DNA of 64,000 nucleotides from Acanthaster planci (Eukaryota > Echinodermata > Asteroidea > Valvatida > Acanthasteridae): positions 1,512,746 to 1,576,745 of the forward strand of contig NW_019091357.1 in the NCBI RefSeq assembly GCF_001949145.1. The letters are read 5' to 3'. Position numbers and translations under genes: made by a program. Positions 1 through 10,131 of the stretch are shown here, in pieces (positions within the stretch are counted from its first letter, which is position 1; every line of letters begins with the position of its first letter). The notes below the pieces were generated by a model that was given only the letters and a program-made list of their open reading frames with translations, made no database searches and had not been told where the DNA came from.

Positions 1-2180
1 ACATTGGGTTGAAACAACCTAAGCTATTGCAGTTGCAGTTTTTACCCTCCATTGGGTTAAAATTTAACCCAGGTAGCCTAAGTGTTCAGTGTTGAGTTGA
101 ACTACAGTTGAACAATTGTTTGAAAATGGTGTTCCCCCAACTCGAAGCAACGGTGTCATGCCATCCCCACCTGCTTTCATCATTAACCACGTTCCTCGTT
201 CATTTTGCGGTTTGAGGAAAGAGGAAATAAAAGCTTGTTTTTGCACTGCACTTCCACAAACTATTCGGATGAATTCTTAAATTCCCAAAAGAAGACTGAA
301 CTAAAAAGGTGTTGTTTGACAGATGGCGCCACGCACGTACCTGAACTTCAAGGAAACCGAAGTCGAGATGACCCGCATAGGGCCGCGTATTCAACGGTCA
401 CGTACGGTTGCCGTACAGCGTTTAAAGGGGGCTCATATCGCCCGTAACAGGGGCCGCTACAAGGGATCAGCATGGGTAAGATTTTAAGGTAGTCTTAATG
501 GTACTAACGAAAGAAAGAAAAGCAGCTCTCTATCTGGAAGACCATAACCTCTCCAACTCTGACCATACCGGCCTGTCACAGTCACCGGCCTGGTGACCTC
601 ATCAATGATAGGGTCACTGTGTCCATCGTTGCGGCCGGAACAAGAGTAATCCCTCTGTGACCAACGATATCCTCGAAGTCGGGCAAGCGTATTAAAGCCA
701 ATAATCTTCGTCCCTGTCCACAAAATCTCCAGGATCGCAGATCGAGTTAATTTTCGGCGAACAAATCCTTTTCAATCATTTAAACGATACAAAGTGATTT
801 CAAAAGTATTGGCCCGGCTTTGGCATCAACAACACACCGAGGTCAAGTTGAGACTACAAGTCGAAATTCTAGTCTCCCTGCACAAGTATAATAATTGATG
901 CGATCTCATCAGACCGGGGTGGAAAAATCAAAGCTTTTTATCCACTAGGTTTTGAACAGTAAAAACTACATTCCTCCAAGTAGCTCAGTCGGCCTTGTCC
1001 CATTTTAGTTGAAAACTGGACCCATGAATGGGAGCGTTTGCCCCGTTGATCAAAAACAATCATTGGGGAAAGTTAACAAACTGTGGCAGCAAAAATTAAT
1101 ATGCACCTACCCCTTGACCCAGACGGGGTCAACTGCACCGAAGTTCACAAAGATACTTCCCAAATAACCGACCTTTCCCACGTCAATCCAATCTATTTTT
1201 CTGTAGTGTTCTATTATACGTCAATTGTTGCAAGAATGGATTTTTATTAAGTGACCGAATGCAGTCTTAAAACTTTGACCCTGTTTGTACAGAAACTGCG
1301 ATGCAAGCGAGCTAACTTCACAACCGTCCGAAAGGTTTTCGCCCCTCAGTTCCATCTGGAAAGCATCAACTGCGTGGTAATGCGGTTTACGCGTTATTAC
1401 GGTGAAAACCTTTACGGCACTACAGGGAATTATTCAGCGACGACATCTGTCCGGCAATCAGGCTACGCCAATATAACCTGAGTGTCCATTCCTATAAGAA
1501 ATAAAACAGGTGTACCACCAAATGCCTAGAAACCTTTCCCATCATACCTTTAGCATTAATTCAATTGAAAAACGACTTGTTAAAAAAACTGGTGTGACAG
1601 TGCTATAGTGTAACTTGGTATAATGAGGGCAAGGGGGTCTCTTCTCGAGCTATACACTTTCACTTAAAGTTTAAGCCCGGTCCAGAGTTTTGGGACCCAT
1701 CACCGAACTGTTGAAACGATGATCCAAGTGCAACGAGTAGTCCTGCCTAGAAAATATGTTCTCCTTCCCAGAACATGGACCGTACTTAAAGTTACACTGA
1801 AGCTTTGGAATGTTTTAATACTTGCCATCCAACGGAAAGGGTTTCGTCAAAGTTTCTGACGAACTATTTGGCAAGAGGCAGTGATGTCGAAGTTGCGCTG
1901 ACCATTGCTTGTCAACCGATGTATGAAGTCGTTTTTTTCTTCTTTTCAAAGGAGACAGTGAGGGCGAGTGTGTTTGAGTGGCACTCAAAACTATTTCCAA
2001 GAAGCCCTTTGAAAACTAGGTTTCCCAGATTCGGGGGAACCTTCAGGCACTTCCGTTTTTCGACCATTACAAACATTTTAGATCCAAACTTGCTCGACCG
2101 TAAAAGTGACCCTCACAGCTTGACCGCGTCCTCTGGGCTTGGCCCACGACCAAGGCCTCATCCTCGAAATACGTCACAAC
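1..2180. other. intergenic, no supported gene
   Basis: I see no convincing exon here apart from the short open frame at 323-487, listed separately. The sequence is mixed AT-rich DNA. A tRNA-like A box occurs near 981-992 without a matching B box. The long open frame at 1805-2311 runs into the promoter of the next gene and has no family-like features, so I treat it as chance. Confidence 0.5.
323..487 (+). other. short basic open frame, possible exon or Tc1-like remnant
   Basis: A 54-codon frame begins with ATG directly after an acceptor-like TTGTTTGACAG at 312-322. It encodes a very basic peptide starting MAPRTYLNF and ending near RNRGRYKGSAW, next to a donor-like GTAAGA. The opening MAPR and the closing R-Y-K-G-S pattern loosely recall the N-terminal DNA-binding part of Tc1-type transposases. 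The following 250 bases contain a fragment reading SLSGRP, also Tc1-like, but with stops and frame breaks. It could be a decayed transposon, a real small exon or chance. I do not recognise it as a known gene. Confidence 0.2.
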
Positions 2181-2195
2181 CTTCAACGCGCTGTG

Positions 2196-2312
2196 ATTGG
2201 TCCCTCGGTCTAACGAGCATGACACGTTCTCCAATCAGAGCGACGTCAAGTAGCCTAATAAGGTGCGTGGGCCTGGGCGCGGCGGGTCACGGCCAATCGT
2301 TTTTCTTATAAA
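2196..2312 (+). promoter_or_regulatory. CCAAT/TATA core promoter
   Basis: Three CCAAT boxes lie close together: an inverted ATTGG at 2196-2200 and forward copies at 2231-2235 and 2293-2297. A TATAAA follows at 2307-2312. That spacing puts transcription start near 2335-2345. It would drive the plus-strand secreted-protein gene, whose spliced 5' UTR and start codon follow. The boxes are directly visible; the start site and promoter activity are inferred. Confidence 0.5.
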
Positions 2313-2337
2313 GTTGGTGGGTACGCACCGGCTGAGA

Positions 2338-2393
2338 GCACAATCTTCAGCAAACCTATGCACCCAAAGAACTTCATATGTTAGTACTGTACG
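2338..2393 (+). other. non-coding first exon with short uORF
   Basis: This is the inferred 5' UTR exon between the TATA box and a good donor, ACG|GTAAGG, at 2394. It contains an upstream ATG at 2358 that opens an eight-codon frame ending in TAG at 2384. The uORF would end inside the exon, before the main start codon. The next exon begins at 2824 after a strong pyrimidine tract and CAG. The left boundary is only an estimate. Confidence 0.4.
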
Positions 2394-2840
2394 GTAAGGC
2401 TGCTTACTTTTTTTTCTGCACGACTGTACTTTGTGCATTTTTATTTTTGTCACATTTCAGATTTTCTTTGGTGAAGTGAGGATTCATATTAGAGTTCTCT
2501 AAGTTTGCTTGGCTGTAAATCAACTCTTAAAAACAATTAAGCTTGCTAACGCTGTGAAACGAATTTCATTTTATGAATTGTATACAACTGACGTGACACG
2601 TTACTCGTGGCAATGCGCTGTATGTAACGCAAGAAGTTTCTGTGAACGATTTTTGGGGGACACAACGAAGGCACAAACACGAATGGATGGGGGCTTTCTC
2701 TGATCTCGGATTTTTCTTTGGTCATACGCATGTTCTGTGAACTCCGGATATCCGCGCGGGAAAAGGGAAAGGAAGGAAAAACTTTAGCAGAAATATTTTC
2801 GATTTTTTTTCTCTCGCTGACAGGAGCTGCAAAAGATAGC

Positions 2841-3599
2841 ATGGCTTCACGTACACTTCTCTACCTCTCGCTCTTTGCGTTCTGTGTCCTGGTTGCCATG
2901 GTAACATTGACAGAGGCCCATGACGTGGACACCGCCGACACGGACCTCCAGCACCGAGTTGAGAGGCGGAGTTTGACCGAGGCACTCCTGGCGACGAGAT
3001 CAGTCAACACCGAGGGAGAGACGGGAGACACGGGCAGGAGAAAGGGTCGACGAGGGAAGAAAGGACGTGGGAAAGGAAAAGGGAGGAGAAAGGGAAGAAA
3101 AAACAAAGGACCACCGCAATATACCGGTAAGTTTACCAACAAGTCGAAAAATTTGTGAGAAACTAGACAAACGCAACAATTTTAGGAGATCACTTATTGT
3201 CGAAATTTCAGAGAGCCTTTTGAAGTACTTCACGTCAATTCTGCTTCGAAAAATGGGTCACAAAAATAACAAGCAAAGTCTGAGTGCGCTAAGCGTGAAA
3301 CTAACCTTTCGAAAAGCGTGAAACTAACCTTTCGAATTTCGTGGCATTCTAAAATCGAAAATGAGGAAAATATAAAGAAACGATGAAAAAAGGATTGAAA
3401 AGATCAATGAACCGCTGATTTATGGTATTCGTATTATGTCTTATGAGATGGCATTTATAATTATCATTTCGATAAATCTATTGTTTTATCGGTAGCTTGC
3501 ATACACCCAGCCAACGGTTTGACATGCACCTGTGACATGAGATTTGAGAAGTTCAAGAATCATCCCGTCAAACAGTACAAATATTACACGATTTGCTAA
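2841..3599 (+). CDS. small secreted polybasic protein (exons 2841-3126 and 3496-3599)
   Basis: The ATG at 2841 lies 17 bases inside an exon that opens at 2824 after a strong acceptor, TTTTCTCTCGCTGACAG. The model encodes 129 aa. Residues 1-25 are a clear signal peptide (hydrophobic core LLYLSLFAFCVLVAMVTL, then TEA). An acidic stretch follows, then a likely propeptide with a paired-Arg site (VERRS), then a dense Gly/Lys/Arg tract at about residues 65-90 (GRRKGRRGKKGRGKGKG and onward). Exon one ends in phase 1 at ACCG|GTAAGT. The proposed second exon joins in matching phase and adds four cysteines (one, then CTC, then a final Cys just before TAA). The first exon is well supported. The second rests on phase, GC-rich third positions and an acceptor at 3494-3495. 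A heparin-binding growth factor, peptide hormone or antimicrobial peptide are all possible; I do not recognise the family. Confidence 0.55.
3291..3336. repeat. two-copy 23-bp tandem repeat
   Basis: The 23-base unit AAGCGTGAAACTAACCTTTC plus GAA occurs twice head to tail, at 3291-3313 and 3314-3336, with no mismatch. It lies inside the intron of the secreted-protein gene model. It is most simply a replication-slippage duplication. Confidence 0.9.
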
Positions 3600-4890
3600 G
3601 GTAAGGTAGGCGAACTTGACACTTCCCTTAAAATGCAGACAGGTGTATTATCATTTAAATACATACAACTATGCAACCAACAGCAAAACCAGCTATTTGC
3701 AAGGTCCTATCGTTTCTCAGGTTAGTTTATTGGATAAAAAGAACACTCAAAATCGATTTGTTGAAATATTTTGCTTTTATCAAGAGGTCATCAGTTCACT
3801 GACCATAACTTTTCTATTCTTCTCTGTTCTATTTTATACTGAGGTGCGGTACTTTAAGTTTTATCCTTTCGGTGAGCAATACAACGGAGTCTAGCTTTTC
3901 TGCTCGCGTCTAAAAACCAAGGAAGTATGTGCATTTCAAACGTAAGAACTCTCTTTGTAACCTTTCTTTCCCCAGTGATGGCAGAGCTTCCAAGATTGAA
4001 GCGAGGACAGAAGTACCTCGAACGAATGGACAACAAACATCTAGGCCTAAGTCAACAACTAAGTCACAACATAGCTTCATGTTCACATCATGACGGGGGC
4101 GCATGAACCCACAGCGCGCCTTGCCTGTGGCTTCCAAGGACGATGACGCACAAGGCCCGTGTGCCGTGTGTCAAAGACGACAAGGCCGCCCTGATTTTTC
4201 CCCTGACAAGTACAGTACATGTACAGTATTTGACGCCCAAGTTGAAAAACTGAACAAAGGTAAAAAGAAGAACAACTCGCGGTTGGTTGAAGGCTGGATT
4301 TTTTTCAGAGGATGTAACGAGTCTCCAATTTCAGAACCAAATCGGTCATATGCTCGAATTTGAAAGCATCGTCTGAAGGAAAGCCAACACACAACCAAAT
4401 AATAGGGCCCAAGAGTTGAGGAGAAATGTCGGTACATAACTTCAAGTTCCTCTGTCGCTTCAGTGAAATCCCACAAGACTTCCTGAGTTTCAAATCCTAA
4501 CAGATTATGACTTGCTTCGTAAAGTTTATACTTGTTGACTGCTTTATACCTGTATATTATATTTGTATTAAACCTATTTTCACTATTACGCCTTTGCTGA
4601 AATGTTATTGTTTCATGAGTGGATTTTACTGCTGCTTGACGATAAAAAATGATTTGCACTTTTATTAAGAAACAGAATTTCAAGTAATAACGTTTGCTGC
4701 ATTTATTTTAACAACCAGTTCAGTACAGAGATAATCAATAATTAGTTAATTACAGGAACAGGGAAGAATGAGGAAGCACTAATGACTGTGGGTTGTCGAA
4801 GGCGTGAGTTCAATAAATTGATGGCTGAGATCGAGATAGATAGAAAATGGAATATGGAAGGGCTGCATAGCACCGTGATCAGAATATCGA
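3600..4890. other. 3' flank of secreted-protein gene, no supported gene
   Basis: A strong acceptor-like TTTCTTTCCCCAG ends at 3975. The frames after it are short, and none joins the open frame starting at 4103, so no exon is called. That frame (4103-4363) has several Cys and a donor-like GTAAAA after 4259, and could be an alternative 3' exon. A candidate poly-A signal AATAAA is at 4812-4817. Otherwise nothing is recognised. Confidence 0.35.
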
Positions 4891-5077
4891 CAAGAACATA
4901 AAATCAGTGCTCTGAAATACGTGATTGCCGAGCTTTCGGTGACTGAGTACCTTCTTCAGGGCAAGCAGATTCAGTTCTCAAGGCAGAAGTGAATCTTCTT
5001 GCCCTGAAGAAGGTACTCAGTTAACGAAACCTCGGCAATCACATATTTCACAGCACTGATTTGATATTTTATTCTTG
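4891..5077. repeat. foldback (palindromic) repeat, about 187 bp
   Basis: Two arms of about 75-80 bases, 4891-4965 and 4998-5077, are reverse complements with a few mismatches and small gaps around a 32-base spacer. The inner part of the left arm is ACTGAGTACCTTCTTCAGGG and the right arm starts CTTGCCCTGAAGAAGGTACT. The form fits a foldback MITE, or two inverted copies of the end of a larger element. No coding capacity is seen. Confidence 0.85.
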
Positions 5078-5882
5078 TAGATAGAAAATGGAGTTCATTT
5101 GAAAACGCATATGCTGCTGCTTTATTATTCATTAATATAACTGCCAAACACTTGCTGCTGTTGAAATGCTACAATGCTGTCCTTAGTTCACGAGATAGAA
5201 CGATTGAATTTTGGTACTTTTTGTGCGTAAAGAAATCGCGAATCTTCCTTAGAATACTGTTGTAAAGACCACGATTTCAATCGACTCTAAGCATCAAAAT
5301 TTATTTCCGTAAATTTGAGATTTTATTTTAGAGATTTTGTAATAAAATACAGTCATATGATGTATGTGTCCTTGCTCTGTGGATGATGTAATGGCATGTG
5401 ACGTCATAAAGTAGTTATCACTGTGTTCGTCCCTCTTAGAAAATCCTGAAGGGACTTTCCCCAGCCTGTAGTTTCATTTACACGTATGTCATAATGTACT
5501 GGTTTCTAGCACTGGAATTTATGGCACTAGGAATTAACAGAATGACGAGACGTGCAGTTTCAAGCTTCTGCGAACACTTACACTGCACATCTGCAACAAT
5601 GGGGAGATACCTCCTGGGGACCACACATAAAACTCGGTGCTGAAGTACAGCAAAGATTTCAATAAGCACGTCAGTTTTCGCTTTTCCCTTTTCCCCGCGT
5701 TTTCAACAACAGAACAAGTACGCTCCAAGGATATTGGAGCCCAGGTGACTTGCGAGGTAACTAAGAAGCCGTTAGAGAAAAATAAAGGCAAGGGGGGCAC
5801 CTTAGAAGGAATGATATCTCATACATATGAACTGCCGTGAACAACAGGGCTGTCTGAAGTCGTCATCATTATCCAATGTTGT
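5078..5882. other. intergenic, AT-rich, no supported gene
   Basis: No gene is supported. One exon-like segment on the plus strand, from an acceptor near 5724 to a GTAACT donor near 5757, reads EQVRSKDIGAQVTCE, but it has no partner exons. The right end abuts the 3' end of the SDR gene. Confidence 0.4.
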
Positions 5883-5883
5883 T

Positions 5884-5889
5884 TTTATT
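5884..5889 (-). terminator. poly-A signal of the SDR gene
   Basis: AATAAA on the minus strand begins directly after the SDR stop codon (the TGA is at 5890-5892). This would give a very short 3' UTR if used. The signal is exact, but its use is inferred. Confidence 0.4.
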
Positions 5890-8735
5890 TCACACCGGAA
5901 ACTTCACGCCCGGATCGTTCTCCGTCGGCACGAGTGGCGCGCCGGGACGTACAGAGCGCCCTCCGTCGACACCCAAGCAGCAGCCGCTTACCATGGCAGC
6001 TGAATCCGAGGCAAGGAATACAATTGCCTTGGCAACCTCCGAAGCCTTGCCAGGCCGACCCAGTGGATGGCGCTTCTTACTCAACTCAATCACCTATTTT
6101 AGATTAGGCACAGGTTTAAGTGGGGCCTATTTTATGTTTCCAAGTTTTTTGGTGCTTAATTTATCGTTTCATTGGCCGGGATGAGGCCAGGATGGCACCT
6201 TAACTGTTGATGTTTGGGTCTGGGGAAAAATCGGAACTAGTCAATGATTTGAATTACCGCAAAGATTTTTTTATGATGTGACAGGGTTAATTAGAATTTT
6301 GAGCATATTGATTTGTGGGGCACTTACATCACAGGGATGGGAGGGGGAAGAGATACGACACGAAGACCAGGCACGACATACCTTGTCAATTTCAGCTCCA
6401 TTTCGGTCGAAAAGTGCCGTCATAGTAGCACCAGGACTGAAAACAAGCAAGGCACGATTTGTTTTTTAAAATAAGGAAAAAACCAAAATACAAAATTTCC
6501 CTCAAAATTGTGTTGCAACCCCTCACCCTCTTTGAAACGAAAAACAGTTTTCGTGTGAAATATCACTTACTTCACAGAATTGACGCGCACCCCCTGTTCA
6601 GCGTATTCTGAAAGTTAAAGATGGGAAAATTGATACTTCAGACCAGATACTACAAGCCAAAAAGCTTTCTCGAAGGCACAAACGTCATTGCTATCATTTT
6701 ATTCATATAGTACATGTACAGGTCAAGTTGAAAAAAAAGGTCTGGAGTTTCAACAGAGCACAGCAGGCTTTGAACATTTGGTGATCATTCAATCAAGTAT
6801 ACCTTCAGATGTGGTGTACGTAAGGCCGTCCATTCCTGCCTTTGACATACTATAGACCAGGCTGCTCGGATGCTGCGGTTTAAGTGCACAAAGAAAAAAA
6901 CTGTCAATCTGAGCTCTTCCTCTTTAAAGTAACCGCAATTTCTCGCGCAATTCTGCAAAGAACATTCCTCCACCTCCCATGAAAAAGTTCTCCTCCATTC
7001 AGCAAATACAGCAGGGATCGAGGTATCAAAATTTATCATGACTCCATGAAAAGATGTCCCTGGATCCAGTTCAACCGATCATTGATTTTTATCTCTTCTG
7101 TCAAAAATGTCTCTCTCCAAGCTTAATCAGGCTGCAGCAATATAAATATCACCTTTACCAGAGAATAAAATTGTAAACTTCCTTATTGGCGTCAATTTTT
7201 GTGTTTGCTAACAGAACGATTTACTTACGGCAGTGATACTAACACAGCTGGAAACATTGACAACAACACCTGGAAAGGAGACCATTACAAGATGTTAAAA
7301 ATCCTGCAATTCCGAGACACTCAAAAACAACAATATTAGGTTGATGTCAAAAAGAAATGGTAATTACAAAACTACGAATGTTAATACCAACCTTTGGATC
7401 GTATTAGGTGTGGGAGGGCAAGGTGTGTTAAGATGAACGGTGCCCTCAAGTTAACACTGAAAATCTCATCAAATTTATCCATGGTGGATGTTTCCAAGGT
7501 TCCTAAATGCGGCTGACCAGCACAGTTTATCTGACAAAATACGAAACAATTACAGCGAAGCAACAGATAATTCAAGTTTCTGTCATAGAGAATGGACGAG
7601 GAACTGTAGATTCCTGCTATTTTGACCGAAATGAGGGGGAGGGTACGAGGGTTACCACCTCGTCGTTACGAATCTACAATAACTGTAAAGTCGTAAAAAT
7701 AACTAGACTTTGAACAACGGAGTGACGTCACAGAAAAAGTTTAACTTCACGTACAGGAAAGATTGTCAGACTGCCAGAGCTGTCTGCTACAGGCCTTCTA
7801 GGGCATCTACTTGGAAAAGTGAAAAAAATACCCCCCCCCCAAAAAAAAAACACAGAGAAAAAGAACTGGACGACGGGAAAACTGGAGTAAACAAGAGAAT
7901 CCTCATGATTATTTTCAGCTTTCAGAAAAAAAGGCGTAATTTACATGTACCACTCACCAAAATATCGAGAGATCCAAAGTGCTCCAATGATTTTTCTACT
8001 ATCTTTTCCAGGAAGGAATCTTCTGTAAGGTCGCCTGGCAACAGCAGGACCTGTGAAGAACATTACGATTGAACTGTGAGAGGTATATCAGGGAGCACTC
8101 AGTTGGGACTCCTCTCGGAATCATCCCAACACTGTTGGCAAAATGACTGTGTTTGGGGTTAGAGAAACTGACTTTGAAAATATCCTGACGTGTCCCACGA
8201 AGATATTTACCTCGAAACAAAGGCTCAAATTGCACAGTTGAGAAGGGAAACGAATGTCTTTTCAGCAAATTTCTCCTAAAATGGCATGGAAACTGCCTAT
8301 ATTCTTTAAAAAAAAAATATGTTTCAGGAATTGCCAAATCCTTTAGTTAAAACCCAAGGCTCACCAAGTCCTCTGCAAGGCCACGTTCGACGCACTGTTG
8401 TTTCACTTTCTGCAGCTTCTCTGCGCTGCGTCCGGTCAGGGAAAGCTGGCAACTCAGTGAAGCTAGCTGAACGGCCGTCTCAGCCCCTATCCCCGAACTG
8501 GCACCTGCAAAATGAACAGATCAAATCCTGGGCCTATAATGATCCATTCACTGCAAATTAGTGAAGGAGCAAAACTTACGTGACGAAAAGCAGAAAAACG
8601 GACACTGTTGCTATTTATATCGTAATTTGGGATGTGTATGACGCTCATTCAAATGATAAAAAAGCATCGCATTGAATTAGCATGTTGTGTGTTCTTACCT
8701 GTAATTAGGGCAACCTTTCTGCTGAATGATCCCAT
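5890..8735 (-). CDS. short-chain dehydrogenase/reductase, FabG-like, nine coding exons
   Basis: This is an NAD(P)-dependent classical SDR of 271 aa. Coding exons on the minus strand are 8735-8699, 8504-8365, 8050-7958, 7530-7392, 7269-7229, 6872-6803, 6607-6571, 6436-6382 and 6093-5890. All junctions are GT-AG and all phases agree. The cofactor motif TGASSGIG is at residues 12-19 and the NAG-type motif reads NCAG at 92-95. The catalytic residues are Ser144 (NVSS), Tyr157 and Lys161 (YSMSK). RVNSVNPG is at 181-188 and the family-typical C-terminal VDGGR is followed by about 20 extra residues. The start ATG follows an acceptor at 8753-8754, so a 5' UTR exon probably lies upstream. No signal peptide or transmembrane segment is evident, so it is probably a soluble enzyme; the substrate cannot be told. 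It is the third leftward gene after Myc and TRIT1. Confidence 0.9.
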
Positions 8736-8752
8736 AATCGTGTCCGACCAGT

Positions 8753-10131
8753 CTGAGAGAAAAAAAAGTCCGGTCCTCTTGTTTCCACCGAAATTACTCG
8801 TTCAACCCTTGCGCAAGTTGTAATGATATAGTTATGCTCAACCCATCCACAGGTCATCATGTATTGGCCCTGAATATTCCAGTAGGTCACCAACCTCATC
8901 CAGATATCACTTTCGTTTTTTGTGATGGTGGGCACATTTTACTGTGCGATGTCACACGACAACAACAGAGAAAAGCCTACCAGCAAGTCTACCTGGTGGC
9001 AGCCAGGCCGGATTTTATATACCGTTGGCCTTACTACAGTGTACTCACTCATAGCCACAAGCACCAATTTCACAGCGCTGATGAGCACTGGAGCCTGGCA
9101 TTAACATTTCATGTTGATTTTAAGCTATGTCAGCTATGTACAATGTACTACATGTAGCTAGTTTTTCCAATATTGAAGGGGGGGAGGCGCTGTGGTATCT
9201 CTCTCGGCCCTCAAATTTTTCGTAGCCCCCGAATTATTTTGCAGGCCTTGGCACAGTGGCTGCTGTGCCCATTGGACAACCCTCCGGTTATAAAAAACAT
9301 TTTGAAGCTGCAGATACAAATTTAGGGTGTAGTTATCTACTGGGAGGAGCCATAATGTAAATTTGCTGGCATGTCAGTCTATCTTTCATGAGGGCAAGCT
9401 GTGCTGTATTACTGGGTTATGTGGTCTGATGGAAAAGAGAGGAAAAGGAAATCTAACACAGTCTGGCATCTCTTGACAGGGATCGGACGTCTTAAAGTGC
9501 AGTTATTGCAATGTCATTGGGAAACAGGTTGCAAAATGGCCAATGTACTGTGAACTAACAAGATATAATCATACTAACTTGAAATTAAAATTCACAAAAT
9601 GATGCAACTCAAAAATCTTTTGATATCGTTCCTTTTCATTAAAAGCTTTTATATTAGTAATGAATTTTTTAATCATGAATGTAAGTCAACTTCCATTGGA
9701 GAATTTGCCAAATATCTGTCAAATATCACGTGGTCAGAAATATCAATACCCTCTGATGAAATAAAAAACAATCATGGTCCGTGTAAGATATCATCGTGGT
9801 ATGCAACAATTATTGATATGATGGGAGCTAGACCCGTAAGAAATGCTGCCTCTCTGCTGTATCTATTAAGGTCTAGATGTATTTATAGCACTGTGACTCA
9901 TCTACTGAGCTGTCGTTTACGACTACAAAGTTAATTATGAGAAGTTGCGAAAGCTCTTGTGGAAACGTATCTGAATCTCCATTCCTAAAAATATATTTTA
10001 ATTAAATGGCCAAGATTTAAAAAAACTTTTTTTAGATTGATAATATTGACTTGTAAGCCGTAAAGTCATCAAAAATCTCGAGTTTGATAATATACAATAT
10101 TTCTGACAATCTGTGTTCTCAGGATGAAATG
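8753..10131. other. intergenic between SDR and TRIT1
   Basis: No gene is supported. The open frame at 8834-9157 is weak. A candidate TRIT1 poly-A signal, ATTAAA on the minus strand, lies at 9997-10002, about 130 bases beyond its stop codon. TACATGTA palindromes occur here as elsewhere in the window. Confidence 0.5.

Noticed and set aside
981-992. tRNA-like A box TAGCTCAGTCGG
   Set aside because: No B box or cloverleaf follows at the required distance, so no tRNA or SINE is called.
1805-2311. 168-codon open frame on the plus strand
   Set aside because: It overlaps the CCAAT/TATA promoter, begins and ends without splice logic, and has no family-like features.
3976-4363. Possible 3' exons of the secreted-protein gene after a strong acceptor
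   Set aside because: The frame following the acceptor stops before 4107 in every phase and does not join the Cys-containing frame from 4103.
6803-7269. Apparent phase conflict between SDR exons 5 and 6
   Set aside because: Re-reading the donor as GCC|GTAAGT gives phase 0, which matches the acceptor before CATCCG, so there is no frameshift.
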